From: Olsenella_L kribbiana
GTDB taxonomy: Bacteria > Actinomycetota > Coriobacteriia > Coriobacteriales > Atopobiaceae
Direction: 5' to 3'
DNA length: 64,000 nucleotides
Assembly (NCBI RefSeq): GCF_036408795.1
Contig: NZ_JAZGJP010000007.1
Coordinates: forward strand, 1 to 64,000
In this document: positions 1 through 8,473 of the stretch, piece by piece
How positions within the stretch are numbered: position 1 is the first letter of the stretch
Layout: each line of letters opens with the position of its first letter
Position numbers and translations under genes: made by a program
Notes under the pieces: model-generated
The model's database searches: none
Seen by the model: only the letters and a program-made list of their open reading frames with translations
Told to the model about the DNA's origin: nothing

Positions 1-38
1 AGGATGCAGTCCCGACAGGGAAGACGTTACAGCGTTAT

Positions 39-305
39 GTGCTCAGCGGATTGCCGATATGCCCCTCCGCCTGCCGTCCGGCACCCACTCGGCACATAAT
101 CGCATCCAGCGCATTAGAGGGCTTCTTCGGAAGATTGAAGATAGAGTTCTTCCACGGCTGCGACTGGGCCGGGGTCACGATCGAGGAGTTCATGGACATG
201 CTCGACGCCTACCTCAGATGGCATAGGGATGTCAGGACAAAGGGCGATCTGGATTACAGGAGCCCCATGCAGTACCGCAGGGACTTGGGCCTGCTGGCAG
301 CGTAG
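39..305 (+). pseudogene. IS3-family transposase C-terminal remnant
   Basis: Only about the last 65 residues look like transposase: a GFFGRLK motif that carries the catalytic Glu of the DDE triad, then DAYLRWHRD and SPMQYR, which are typical of the OrfB end of IS3/IS150-type elements. The two catalytic Asp residues lie upstream and are missing, and the reading frame before about position 100 has no transposase character. The copy is therefore dead or cut by the window edge. It marks the left side of an accessory patch that also holds an Abi gene and a broken membrane gene. The family assignment is secure; whether a full element exists to the left cannot be seen. Confidence 0.75.
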
Positions 306-491
306 GATGGATTCGGTCCAGGATCACCACCGCAGTCCCGTTCGGACAAGGCAAACGCTCATGTAATGTCTCGCTTGCTGCGCTTCAGCTGCGACTCTCT
401 TTGGAGGCTGCGATAGCGTTGACCTACATCTGGGGATGCTTTATTATTTAGCCATTGAGACGCTCACACGTTCGATTCGAGCTGTGGGCAG

Positions 492-529
492 GAGAGCCGT
501 CAGGTGCCGGAGGCACTTGGCGGTTTCTC
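492..529 (+). promoter_or_regulatory. Stem-loop in the leader of the Abi gene
   Basis: GAGAGCCG (492-499) pairs with CGGTTTCTC (521-529), and GGTGCC (503-508) pairs with GGCACT (512-517) around a GGA loop. The structure ends about 23 bases before the Abi start codon, just ahead of the GGGAGGTGG ribosome binding site. It could act as a terminator for upstream transcripts or as a leader structure; there is no U-run. Confidence 0.35.
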
Positions 530-552
530 TGTATATAGGGAGGTGGTGTAGT

Positions 553-1476
553 ATGTCGCGCGAAAATCCCAAGCCTTTCAAGACTATCGACGAGCAGGTC
601 GAAATCTTGCGGTCACGTGGGCTTGGCATCAGCGATCAGAATCGCGCAGCTGCCTTCCTCCTGCGCGAAAACTACTATGCTGTCGTGAATGGCTACAAGG
701 ATGCCTTTCTTGACCTTGAAGCCTCCAACCTTGCTGGTGAGGACCGTTATCGTGATGGATCTACCTTCGACGCCTTGAGCCGTGTGTTCATCTTCGACAA
801 GGAGCTGCGCGACGTCACCATGGCAATACTTCTCGAGGCCGAAGCTGCCATGCGCACAGCAACCGTTTACGCCTTCTGCTCGGTACATGGCGGGCCAGAT
901 GACTACCTGGATCCTGCATGCTACTGCTCCAAGTCCGATTACAGACCAGAATGGCGGTACACCAAAGGGCTCATTCGACTTCTTTCGACTCTGCAGGGGG
1001 TACGTGACAACCGACCTCACAAAGCCTACATTGCCCACTACGATAAAAACTATCACGTCGTTCCTTTGTGGGTGGCTTCTAAGTGTCTCACGTTCGGGAT
1101 AATGTCGGCTTTCTTCGACTTCCAAGAGCAGTCTGTGAAGACTCGCACCTGCGTGGCGCTGGCACGTGCCCTGGGACGTCCGGTGGTCAAGCAGCGGGCA
1201 CTCGAATATGCCTACCACACCCTACCTGAGTTCAGAAACGTCTGTGCTCACGGGGAGAGGTTGTATTGTGCCCGAGCTGGTAAGAACATCGATAAGGGCT
1301 TTGGAGAACTGCTGCGCGCTATGAGTACCGTGGTTCCTGCCGAGCGCCTTTCATCTTATGCTTGTGAGGTGCTGGCGCTTCTGCGTGAAGTGGGTGCAGC
1401 TGATGCCGGCCTCGAAGAATCGCTTCTGCGAGGCATGCGCCTGACCGAGCATGATTTTGAGACAATGATTCTTTAA
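553..1476 (+). CDS. Abi family (AbiD/AbiF-like) HEPN protein
   Basis: This 307-residue protein resembles the Abi_2 family of abortive-infection proteins (AbiD, AbiF). The N-terminus has the usual 'KPFKTIDEQVEILRSRGL' form, followed by a helical core. A HEPN-type R-x4-H motif (RNVCAH, residues 228-233) near the C-terminus is the likely RNase centre. Known relatives act in phage defence by stopping growth of infected cells; activity here is inferred. The start at 553 is chosen because GGGAGGTGG lies just upstream; an in-frame ATG at 436 would add 39 residues with no family character. It stands alone next to an IS3 remnant, with no partner antitoxin seen. Confidence 0.8.
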   Translation: MSRENPKPFKTIDEQVEILRSRGLGISDQNRAAAFLLRENYYAVVNGYKDAFLDLEASNLAGEDRYRDGSTFDALSRVFIFDKELRDVTMAILLEAEAAMRTATVYAFCSVHGGPDDYLDPACYCSKSDYRPEWRYTKGLIRLLSTLQGVRDNRPHKAYIAHYDKNYHVVPLWVASKCLTFGIMSAFFDFQEQSVKTRTCVALARALGRPVVKQRALEYAYHTLPEFRNVCAHGERLYCARAGKNIDKGFGELLRAMSTVVPAERLSSYACEVLALLREVGAADAGLEESLLRGMRLTEHDFETMIL

Positions 1477-1992
1477 ATCAGCGTGAAGAAAACTTGATTT
1501 ATCAAGGAAGCGAAACCGATGGTATCCAGACCCGCTCAGTGCTCTTCCGGCGGATGAGTGGCGCATATGGATATGGGGATGTTTCGTGTAGCATCTGCTG
1601 AGGGGAAGGGAGGAGACAACCCCTCGGGTGAGCTATCCGGCTATGCGCAGGAGCGAACACGCGAACAGGAGTTGAGCTGGAAGCTGGACGCGCTTGCGGC
1701 GATTGGGATAGCAGACAAGAGTATCCTCCAACGTGCTAGCGGCATACCGAAGCTATTTATCAGAGCAGTTAGATGCTCCGTGCAGAGTCATCTAAGACCG
1801 CCTGGTGCTTAACAATGGCAATGCACCTCCATAGACTGTGACCTCAAACATTTCGGCTGCAACGTATTGCCACTTGGGGCAGCTCATAGGCTTGCCCCCA
1901 ATTGTTGCAGGAGAAGATGCTGCATCCTAATGACAGCGGACTTGATTGAAGAGGATGATTGGCCAGGCAGGGCCTGCATATGCCCACCGTTC
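1477..1992. other. Intergenic accessory DNA without a supported gene
   Basis: About 500 bases without a convincing gene. One open frame (1558-1812, + strand, 84 codons) contains the stretch QERTREQELSWKLDALAAIG, which looks protein-like. It has no clear ribosome binding site and no recognised family, so it may be the tail of a decayed gene. Confidence 0.4.
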
Positions 1993-2365
1993 TCAGACAG
2001 CTTCAAGCCAGCTTGTCAGATCATCTGCCCAGGCCTTGTCATGCGTCTCCAATGCATTGGCGAGCTGCATTGTTTGCTGCCGTATGGCCTCCGATATCTT
2101 CTGGGGAAGGGCGGGATGCTTTTTCAGGATCTCCTCCGGCATGGCAATCTCTTCTAGAGAGAGCCAACACGATATAGAAGAGCTGCGCGAGATCGAGCAT
2201 GCTGTGGCTAAATGCATTGAGGAGAATGGAAAGGCAGATGACGGCCCAGAGCGCGATGCACACGAGCCTGGCTATCCGCATCTTGCGAATAGAGAAGCTG
2301 CCGATCTTCGTAAGCATCCCTCGGAATTCTTCGTAGCTGAACTCGACCTTGTATTCGATATCCAT
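1993..2365 (-). pseudogene. Frameshifted small membrane protein (YcxB-like?)
   Basis: Reading from an ATG at 2365 with a good AGGAG site, the protein begins MDIEYKVEFSYEEFR. It has a membrane segment (MRIARLVCIALWAVICLSIL) and then loses frame near 2155-2165. A second frame continues in the same direction with SLEEIAMPEEILKK and ends at a stop at 1993. Joined, the two pieces give about 125 residues, similar in layout to small YcxB-like membrane proteins, but that link is weak. The frame break makes it a probable pseudogene, consistent with its place in a decayed accessory patch. Confidence 0.5.
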
Positions 2366-2469
2366 GGCGCTCCTGCATTTTGAGGATGGGTCCATGTTCA
2401 GCTTATGGGGACCAGGTCAGCGCAGCGTACGGTAAGAGCAGACTCCTGCTTTGGATGATGCTCCTGCAA

Positions 2470-3765
2470 TCAGCGCTCTCTGCAGTCCCGCTGCTCCTTC
2501 TTGGCAAGCATGATTTCGAGGATCTCACGGTCGACATCTTTCATGCCGTTGTGGGCGATGCGGGCCATGTTCTCGATGCTCTGCTCTGGTGTGATGTCGC
2601 ATATGCCATCGCTTGCACGAAGTGCCGAGCCTGCGCATGCCATCTTCGCAGATAGATAGGCCGCATTCGTTGCCATTGCCAGTTTCATTGCGCAGCCGCA
2701 TTTTCCGCCGTCGCAGATCATGCCGGCGATGGTGCCCGTCATGTTGCGGATGGCAAAGCCCATCTCATCGGTACTGCCGCCCCAGAGCTTCACGAGCGCA
2801 GCGGAAGCTGCAGTGGAGGCAGCGGCTGCACAGGTGCAGACAGCCGAAAGCTTGCCTATTCTCGCATTGATATAGCTGTTGAGCAGATGTCCGAAGGCAA
2901 GGGAGCGTGCCAGGCTGGTGCGGTCGGATCCTGCATGCTCTGCGGCAATGGTGAGCGGAAGCGTGAGGGCAAGGCCCTTGCTGCCGGCACCGGCACTGCT
3001 CGAGACCGTGCAGGGTGCGCCATCGAGCCTCGACTCGATGGCAGAGCCGACGGCACGCATCATCTCGTCTGCCTCTCCGACAAATGTGGTCTTGGAGAGG
3101 GCGGAGGCGATGCCGACAGGGCTTGGATGCTCCTCGGCGTAGGCGGCCACTTGACTGTTGATTTCTGCAGCATCGACGAGCCAGTCGATGTCTGCCGGGT
3201 CCATGCGGTCTGCGAGCCCGCTTATCTCGGCTATGGTCATGTCTTCAAGCGAAGCTGTGAGGTTTGGCTTTTCGCTCTTCGCTTCTGCATCCTTCTCGAA
3301 GCAGGTCTTCCCGTCGCGTGTGACCTCGACGATATTCGTGTGTGCTCCTTCGATCAGGGCTTCTGCTGTCTCTTCGCCGGATGCTATCGTGCAGCGAGCA
3401 TAGATGCTGCTCTTATCTGTGTCGACCTTTACTTCTACCTTGCCTGATTCCACGAGCGCATGGGCTGCCTTCACGATTTCGGACGTGATGCCAGAGAAGA
3501 TCTGAAGGCCATGCTCGGTTGTGCCGATGAGGGCGCCCAGGGCTGCGGCATAGGGCATGCCGACAGCATCGAAGCCAGGAATCGCGACAGACATGCCGTT
3601 CTTGTAGAGGCCGGGGTTGACGGTGAGGGAGATATGTTCTGGCGCGCCTTCGAGCGTGGCTGCTGCCGCTGCAGCAGCAAGTGCGGCACAGGCAGGCTCG
3701 GTGCAGCCAAGAGAAGGGGCGACCGTCTCGTGCAGGAATGAGAGAGCCTCATCTGTGTCCATCAT
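2470..3765 (-). CDS. cyuA: L-cysteine desulfidase / serine dehydratase-alpha-like (UPF0597)
   Basis: The 431-residue protein matches the UPF0597 family, typified by E. coli CyuA (YhaM) and archaeal L-cysteine desulfidase. These are iron-sulfur enzymes that break L-cysteine into pyruvate, ammonia and sulfide. Family signatures are visible: GCTEPAC near residues 20-26 and, toward the C-terminus, MICDGGKCGCAMK, which supply cluster-binding cysteines. Automated annotation often calls relatives 'serine dehydratase alpha family'. Two adjacent ATGs (3765 and 3762) are possible starts; an AGAGGAAG site lies upstream. It is a single gene, transcribed away from hslO. No cysteine transporter or regulator lies beside it. 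Confidence 0.85.
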   Translation of the reverse strand: MMDTDEALSFLHETVAPSLGCTEPACAALAAAAAAATLEGAPEHISLTVNPGLYKNGMSVAIPGFDAVGMPYAAALGALIGTTEHGLQIFSGITSEIVKAAHALVESGKVEVKVDTDKSSIYARCTIASGEETAEALIEGAHTNIVEVTRDGKTCFEKDAEAKSEKPNLTASLEDMTIAEISGLADRMDPADIDWLVDAAEINSQVAAYAEEHPSPVGIASALSKTTFVGEADEMMRAVGSAIESRLDGAPCTVSSSAGAGSKGLALTLPLTIAAEHAGSDRTSLARSLAFGHLLNSYINARIGKLSAVCTCAAAASTAASAALVKLWGGSTDEMGFAIRNMTGTIAGMICDGGKCGCAMKLAMATNAAYLSAKMACAGSALRASDGICDITPEQSIENMARIAHNGMKDVDREILEIMLAKKEQRDCRER

Positions 3766-4004
3766 GAGCAGATTCTTCCTCTCTGTGGCTGGCCTGCCAG
3801 TCTCTGCTGTCTCGTGGTTTCAGGCTCCATCATTCTACCGAGTCTCTTTTTCCATTTCCGCACAGAGCTTCCAGGCATGGCTGCCGTGAACATGTGATGT
3901 GCGGCCTGTGAGGTCGCAATTCTTGCATGACAGGGATGATGTTTTGGGGTATCACACAAGCCAATGAAGAGGTGCCTTATGGCACGCAGGCAGAGGAGAG
4001 TTCC

Positions 4005-4916
4005 ATGGCAGATACCATCATCGATTTTGCGGATGCAAAGATCCGCGCCCATGACCATATCGTCCGCGGCACGGCAGCAGACGGGCAGCTCCGTGCCTTC
4101 GCTATCACCGGACGCGAGACCGTGCAGGCAGCAAGCGACCATCACCATACGAGCAACGTCGTGACGGCAGCGCTCGGACGCCTCATGATGGCAGCACAGA
4201 TGATCGGCGCAATGTCGAAGGTGGACGACGAGCTCGTGACGCTGAGCGTGCGCGGCGATGGCCCGGTCGGCGGCCTTACGGTCACCGCGAACAACAGGGG
4301 GCAGGTCAAGGGATTCGCGAACCATCCGAATGTCTGGCTCCCGCTGAGGGAAGACGGCCATCTCGATGTCGGACGTTCGCTTGCGCCCGGCACGCTTTCC
4401 GTCGTGCATGACATACCGGGGATGGACCCCTACTCGAGCACAGTCGGCCTCGTGACGGGGGAGATCGGAGACGATCTCACATACTACTTCGCCGTGAGCG
4501 AACAGATTCCCACCACGCTCGGCGTCGGTGTCCTTGTGGATACGGACTTCTCCGTGCGCCAGGCGGGCGGCTTCCTTATCCAGGCAATGCCGGGCTGCTA
4601 CGACTATGTGCTTGAGGACCTCGAGAGCAATATGCGTGGCGTGAAGTCGGTCACGGACATGCTCGAGAGCGGCATGAGCCCCACTGACATGCTTGACCAT
4701 CTGCTGCGTGGCATGGACTTCCAGGAGCTTTCTGTCATGCCTGCCGAGTTCCACTGCGGCTGCGACCGCTCGAGCGCAGCCCGGTGCGTGATGGCTTTGG
4801 GGGAGCATGAGATGCGTGACATGATTGCGAAGGGCGAGCCTGCCGATGTCCACTGCCACTTCTGCGGCGCGAACTACATCTTCGCTCCTGAAGAGCTCGA
4901 AGAGATGCTCGGATAG
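4005..4916 (+). CDS. hslO: Hsp33 redox-regulated chaperone
   Basis: This 303-residue protein is Hsp33, a cytosolic holdase chaperone switched on by oxidative unfolding. The zinc-binding cysteines that form the redox switch are present as C251-x-C253 and C284-x2-C287, near the C-terminal end as in the family. The ATG at 4005 follows GAGGAGAG; longer starts at 3927 or 3964 are less likely. The last 99 bases are repeated at 5951-6049 at about 90% identity, with a PIN-domain gene pair between the copies. The 3' end of hslO therefore looks like an integration site. A clear terminator is found only after the distal copy. Confidence 0.95.
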   Translation: MADTIIDFADAKIRAHDHIVRGTAADGQLRAFAITGRETVQAASDHHHTSNVVTAALGRLMMAAQMIGAMSKVDDELVTLSVRGDGPVGGLTVTANNRGQVKGFANHPNVWLPLREDGHLDVGRSLAPGTLSVVHDIPGMDPYSSTVGLVTGEIGDDLTYYFAVSEQIPTTLGVGVLVDTDFSVRQAGGFLIQAMPGCYDYVLEDLESNMRGVKSVTDMLESGMSPTDMLDHLLRGMDFQELSVMPAEFHCGCDRSSAARCVMALGEHEMRDMIAKGEPADVHCHFCGANYIFAPEELEEMLG

Positions 4917-5045
4917 AGCTGCCTGCCTTAGATAGAACAGATGCGACCCGGCGAAGTGCTCTCTTGCGAAACGCTAAGCTGTATTTCGTCGGGCGCTGGA
5001 CCGCGGAGCGCTCTGTCATGCTTCTATAGCATGCGCCGGCGACGT

Positions 5046-5519
5046 TTATGCAAAGTTTCTCAGGTGATTGAAGTTGATACAGAGCGGATTGATGCGTGCT
5101 GCGACATCATGCAGCCTGCCATCCGCAGTGAACAATACAGTATCGCTATCTATGAGCGAGAGTAGCGAGCAGTCCGCAATCCCGAGCCAAAGATATTCAT
5201 CTCGATCTGCAATGGTCCTGCTTGGAACATATTCTTCGATGCTCACTTCAGGACTTGCCTGGAGAAACAATCTGAGCCATGTCTTCTCGGCTTTATCGCC
5301 TTTGTCAGGCATAAGATCGGAACATTCGGTGACCACATTCGGCGTCACGACCATCTGGCTGAACCGTGCAATAACCGAATGCACTATATCGATGTCTTCC
5401 GGCATGTAGGCACGTACCCTGCGCTTTCTGCCAAGCGCATTGCGATCGATTGTGCCGTAGGCAAGCAGCACAAGCATATTCGCATCGAGCACGACTCTTC
5501 TTGGTCTATTTATCACCAT
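5046..5519 (-). CDS. PIN-domain protein (putative toxin RNase)
   Basis: The 157-residue product starts with a PIN-domain strand bearing an acidic residue (VVLDAN, D12). It keeps further acidic positions in VTECSD, IADCSLL and LFTADGR, the spacing expected of a Mg2+-dependent ribonuclease. PIN proteins are common as VapC-like toxins. The start at 5519 overlaps the end of the upstream 105-residue gene by 14 bases, so translation is probably coupled. The pair lies between hslO and a second copy of the hslO 3' end. It could also be a PIN protein with a housekeeping RNA role, but the pairing and location favour a toxin-antitoxin-like cargo. Confidence 0.75.
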   Translation of the reverse strand: MVINRPRRVVLDANMLVLLAYGTIDRNALGRKRRVRAYMPEDIDIVHSVIARFSQMVVTPNVVTECSDLMPDKGDKAEKTWLRLFLQASPEVSIEEYVPSRTIADRDEYLWLGIADCSLLSLIDSDTVLFTADGRLHDVAARINPLCINFNHLRNFA

Positions 5520-5823
5520 ATGAAACGACTTTTCCGGATACGTCGTCGATGCAAACTGTCTTGAACGTGCGGTTGTCTCGGGGAGGCTGCAGGGCTGCGG
5601 AAAGGCCTGCCAGAGGAGAAGCGCTTGCCTGGTCCCACTTGCGAGCAAATCCAACAGTGATATCCCAGAGCTTGTGCTCGTCGTCGTAGCGGGTGCCTTC
5701 GATAGCAAACCGAATGTCCCGGAGAACCTTGTCCTGGTCTGTTTCTCCCTGTTCGTCTGCTGCCATGCCTTCCAAATTGGCTACATAGGCGGCAGCGATC
5801 TTGACGGCTTCTTTCACGTCCAT
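5506..5823 (-). CDS. Small partner of the PIN protein (putative antitoxin)
   Basis: A 105-residue acidic protein encoded directly ahead of, and overlapping, the PIN gene. It has a helical N-terminus (KEAVKIAAAYVANLEG) and a C-terminal part with the pattern KLWDITVGFAR followed by FKTVCIDDVSGKVVSYG. Small proteins of this general pattern are found next to PIN genes in other bacteria, but I know of no established mechanism. It lacks a recognisable DNA-binding motif such as AbrB or ribbon-helix-helix. A strong AAGGAGG ribosome binding site lies 6-8 bases before ATG 5823. The antitoxin role is inferred only from gene order and overlap. Confidence 0.65.
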   Translation of the reverse strand: MDVKEAVKIAAAYVANLEGMAADEQGETDQDKVLRDIRFAIEGTRYDDEHKLWDITVGFARKWDQASASPLAGLSAALQPPRDNRTFKTVCIDDVSGKVVSYGDK

Positions 5824-5866
5824 GCTGTCTTCCCTCCTTGCTGGCGAATGAAGCGAGTTGTTTTGA

Positions 5867-5872
5867 ATTATA
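5867..5872 (-). promoter_or_regulatory. -10 box for the PIN gene pair
   Basis: On the minus strand TATAAT lies 43 bases ahead of the 105-residue gene, with TTCAAT about 18 bases further upstream as a weak -35. The promoter lies inside the inserted segment, so the cargo carries its own expression signal. Confidence 0.45.
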
Positions 5873-5950
5873 AGATGCCGGACCGACAGGATTGAAGGGC
5901 TGCGTGCCTGTCCTAGGTTTCTGGTTTTAGGAGCATGTACCGTACCGTGC

Positions 5951-6049
5951 GACTTGATCGCGAAGGCCGGGTCTGCCGATGTCCACTGCCACTTCTGCGG
6001 CGCAAACTATGTCTTCGCACCTGAAGAGCTCGAAGAGATGCTTGGATAG
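5951..6049 (+). repeat. Diverged second copy of the hslO 3' end
   Basis: Positions 5951-6049 align without gaps to 4818-4916, the last 33 codons of hslO, with about 10 mismatches in 99 bases. Translated, it gives DLIAKAGSADVHCHFCGANY and then VFAPEELEEMLG and a stop. Several differences are synonymous, so the copy diverged as coding sequence rather than as junk. It has no start and cannot be a gene on its own. A terminator follows it. Confidence 0.9.
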
Positions 6050-6071
6050 ATCTGCTGCACCCAGAAAAGCC

Positions 6072-6104
6072 GAGTGCCGCCCTGCAGTCCGCGGATCGGC
6101 ACTC
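6072..6104. terminator. Hairpin terminator after the distal hslO copy
   Basis: GAGTGCCG (6072-6079) pairs with CGGCACTC (6097-6104), followed by TTTCATT. It lies between the hslO 3'-end copy and the convergent dehydrogenase gene and could serve both directions. It may be the original hslO terminator. Confidence 0.65.
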
Positions 6105-6129
6105 TTTCATTGCATGGAAACGATTGTCT

Positions 6130-7095
6130 CTACAGCTTGTGGTGCAGCTTCAGCTCCTCGATGAGCATCTTGTCGCGCCATTCTGCCAGGGTCTCAGGGG
6201 TGTTGCCGACCTCTGCAGGACGATGTGCCAGCTCCTCGTCGACACCCTTCTGCGCGATGTCTGCCCACTCGGCAGGGAACTCCTTCCAGTCTGCCATGTC
6301 CTGGAGCCAGAGCGTCGTCGAGTCATGCAGGTGGTTCATGAGGCCAGAGACGCCGCCTGCTCCTCCTCCGAGCTCGAAGACTAGCGACGGTCCCATGATG
6401 CCCCAACGGATGCCTGGGCCGAATGTGACGGCCTTGTCTGCATCCTCGACGGTGCAGACACCGGACATGACAAGGTTCGCGACCTCGCGGTAGAGGGCCA
6501 TCTGGAGACGGTTGCAGATGAAGCCGAGCGCTTCCTTCTTGAGCACGACGGGCTCCATGCCGAGCTTCTGGTAGAAGGCCTTGGCGCATTCTACGGTCTC
6601 TTCCGTTGTCTTCTCACCGCGGGTGATCTCGACGAGCGGGATGAGATGGGGCGGATTGTAGGGGTGTCCGCCGCAGAAGCGCTCGGGGTGCTTTGCATTC
6701 TTGGCAATCTCTGTCACAAGCAGGCCTGAGGTGGAGCTTGCGATGATGGCATCAGGGGCAGCCGCGGCCTCGATCTCGTCCACGATCTGCCACTTGACGT
6801 CGTAGTGCTCAGCCGAGCTCTCCTGGATGAACTGGGCCTCCTTCACGGCTTCTGCGATGGATGTCGTGTAGTGGATGCGCCCCGCAACCTCCTTTGCCTC
6901 ATCCTCGGTGTAGACGCCGTTCTTCACGAGCGAGGAGAGGCTCTCCTCGACGCGGCCCTTCGCACGGGCACTCGACTCTTCGGCCCTGTTCTGCGCCCAG
7001 ACCTCGAGCCCTCCCATTGCGAACTTGAGCGCATAGCTGTAGCCGATGACGCCTGCACAGACCGATGCGGCACATTTGATGTCTTCTGCCTTCAT
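6130..7095 (-). CDS. 3-hydroxyacyl-CoA dehydrogenase family oxidoreductase
   Basis: The 321-residue protein has an N-terminal NAD-binding domain and a C-terminal helical domain of the 3-hydroxyacyl-CoA dehydrogenase family. It is closest in layout to the short L-carnitine dehydrogenase / L-gulonate 3-dehydrogenase branch. The signatures GGHPYNPPHLIPLVE and ALGFICNRLQMALYRE are clear. The nucleotide motif is odd: GxGxxG reads CAGVIG, so the first glycine is a cysteine. The start at 7095 follows GAAAGGGG. It is a lone gene with no thiolase or CoA-transferase nearby, so the substrate is unknown; a hydroxy acid rather than a fatty acyl-CoA is plausible. Confidence 0.8.
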   Translation of the reverse strand: MKAEDIKCAASVCAGVIGYSYALKFAMGGLEVWAQNRAEESSARAKGRVEESLSSLVKNGVYTEDEAKEVAGRIHYTTSIAEAVKEAQFIQESSAEHYDVKWQIVDEIEAAAAPDAIIASSTSGLLVTEIAKNAKHPERFCGGHPYNPPHLIPLVEITRGEKTTEETVECAKAFYQKLGMEPVVLKKEALGFICNRLQMALYREVANLVMSGVCTVEDADKAVTFGPGIRWGIMGPSLVFELGGGAGGVSGLMNHLHDSTTLWLQDMADWKEFPAEWADIAQKGVDEELAHRPAEVGNTPETLAEWRDKMLIEELKLHHKL

Positions 7096-7282
7096 GAAGC
7101 CCCTTTCTTCTGCCGTTTGCTGCTGCCTGAAGTATAGGTCCGGGCCAGTCAGCAGAAGCAGGGATTGCTGTATGGCTTCAGGAGCGGAAAGATTCGGGAA
7201 TGCGCGGCAGTGCGGCAAAGCATGCAACAGGCGGCATCTCTGCTTTCGGCCTAGAATCAGCTCAGAGACAGGAGGCTCCGAG

Positions 7283-8473
7283 ATGAAGACTGGCACAAGG
7301 AACGCAGGATGGACGATTTCGAGGAGAGGCTTTGTCGAGGCTTCAGGCCTCTTGGCAGGCACGGCCCTCATCTCTGCCTGCTCAGCCTCGGGTGGTACAT
7401 CTTCCGATTCCGGAGTCTCAGTCGAGGAAGATGCAGCAGCGGATGCAGGCGTGGGCACAGAGAGCGGCGATGATTCTGCTTTCGATGCGCATGGCTTTGC
7501 CGAGCGCAGCATCGAAGATGCCGGTCTGATGACGAAGGCGGTGCATGCCGATATCCAGCCGGTGCCGGAGAGCTATTTCGAGGACTGCGACCATCCAGGA
7601 ACCATCGAGGCCTTCGAGTATGAGACTCAGACCTACGGGGATGACGGGGCGGGGGATGGCAAGACGTTCACGAAGACCTGCAATGTCTATCTGCCCTATG
7701 GCTACAGTGCAAGCGGCAATAAGCCCTTCGATATCCTCTATCTCCAGCATGGAGCAGGCGGGGATGAGAGCTCGTGGCTTGGCGAGCCCCATACGTCTGG
7801 TTCGGATGCAAAGAGGATCCTGGACCATCTGATGGCAGACGGGCTCGTGCGGCCGACCATCGTCGTGACGCCTTCCATCCCTGAGGGGAATGACCATTGG
7901 GCATCAGAGTTCACGTCCTACATCTATGAGCTTGGCCGAGATCTCATGCCGGCAGTCGAGACGCACTACCGCACGTTTGCCGCAACGGCAGACGATGCAG
8001 GCTTTGCGGCATCGCGCGAGCGCCGCTACTTCGGCGGCTTCTCCATGGGAGCCTACGAGACGTGGTATGTGCTCATCCACTACCTGCCCTGGTTCAAGTA
8101 CTACCTGCCGCTCTGCGGCAACATGAGGTACGAATCGGCCGACGATGAGTGCATCGCGCAGGCAGACTCCGTGGCTGATGCTGCTGTGGCATCGGGGATG
8201 CCGAAGGAGGACTATCTCGTCTTTGCAGCAGATGGCACAGCCGATATCACGTACGAGAACATGAGCGTGATGGTCGACCGCCTGAAGGAGCGCACCGATG
8301 CCTTCAGCACGAGCGATGATGGCTTTGCGGATGCAGATGGCACGCTTGCCGCGAACCTCGTCTATCTCGTGGTGGATGGCTACGAGCATTCGCAGACGAG
8401 CGCCCAGGAATACCTCTATGACGGGATGAGGCAGCTCGATGCGCCGCAGGATAGCCTGTTTCCTGCCTTTTAG
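7283..8473 (+). CDS. Secreted lipoprotein esterase (CE1/esterase D-like)
   Basis: This 396-residue protein starts with a twin-arginine type signal (SRRGFVEASGLLAGTALISAC) that ends in a lipobox cysteine, then a Ser/Asp/Glu-rich linker. The catalytic part has an alpha/beta-hydrolase fold with the nucleophile elbow GGFSMGAYE, an oxyanion region LYLQHGAGG, and a late His in VDGYEHSQT. It is expected to be anchored outside the membrane and to cleave ester-linked groups such as acetyl or feruloyl groups on plant glycans. GGAGG precedes the ATG at 7283. It converges on, and overlaps by four bases, the downstream transporter gene. Confidence 0.8.
   Translation: MKTGTRNAGWTISRRGFVEASGLLAGTALISACSASGGTSSDSGVSVEEDAAADAGVGTESGDDSAFDAHGFAERSIEDAGLMTKAVHADIQPVPESYFEDCDHPGTIEAFEYETQTYGDDGAGDGKTFTKTCNVYLPYGYSASGNKPFDILYLQHGAGGDESSWLGEPHTSGSDAKRILDHLMADGLVRPTIVVTPSIPEGNDHWASEFTSYIYELGRDLMPAVETHYRTFAATADDAGFAASRERRYFGGFSMGAYETWYVLIHYLPWFKYYLPLCGNMRYESADDECIAQADSVADAAVASGMPKEDYLVFAADGTADITYENMSVMVDRLKERTDAFSTSDDGFADADGTLAANLVYLVVDGYEHSQTSAQEYLYDGMRQLDAPQDSLFPAF

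Noticed and set aside
466..480. GTTCGATTC, like a tRNA T-loop
   Set aside because: No acceptor stem, anticodon arm or D-arm can be folded around it.
1..2469. Search for a bracketed-cargo pattern around the Abi gene
   Set aside because: No repeat of the cyuA or transposase end was found; the left side may lie outside the window.
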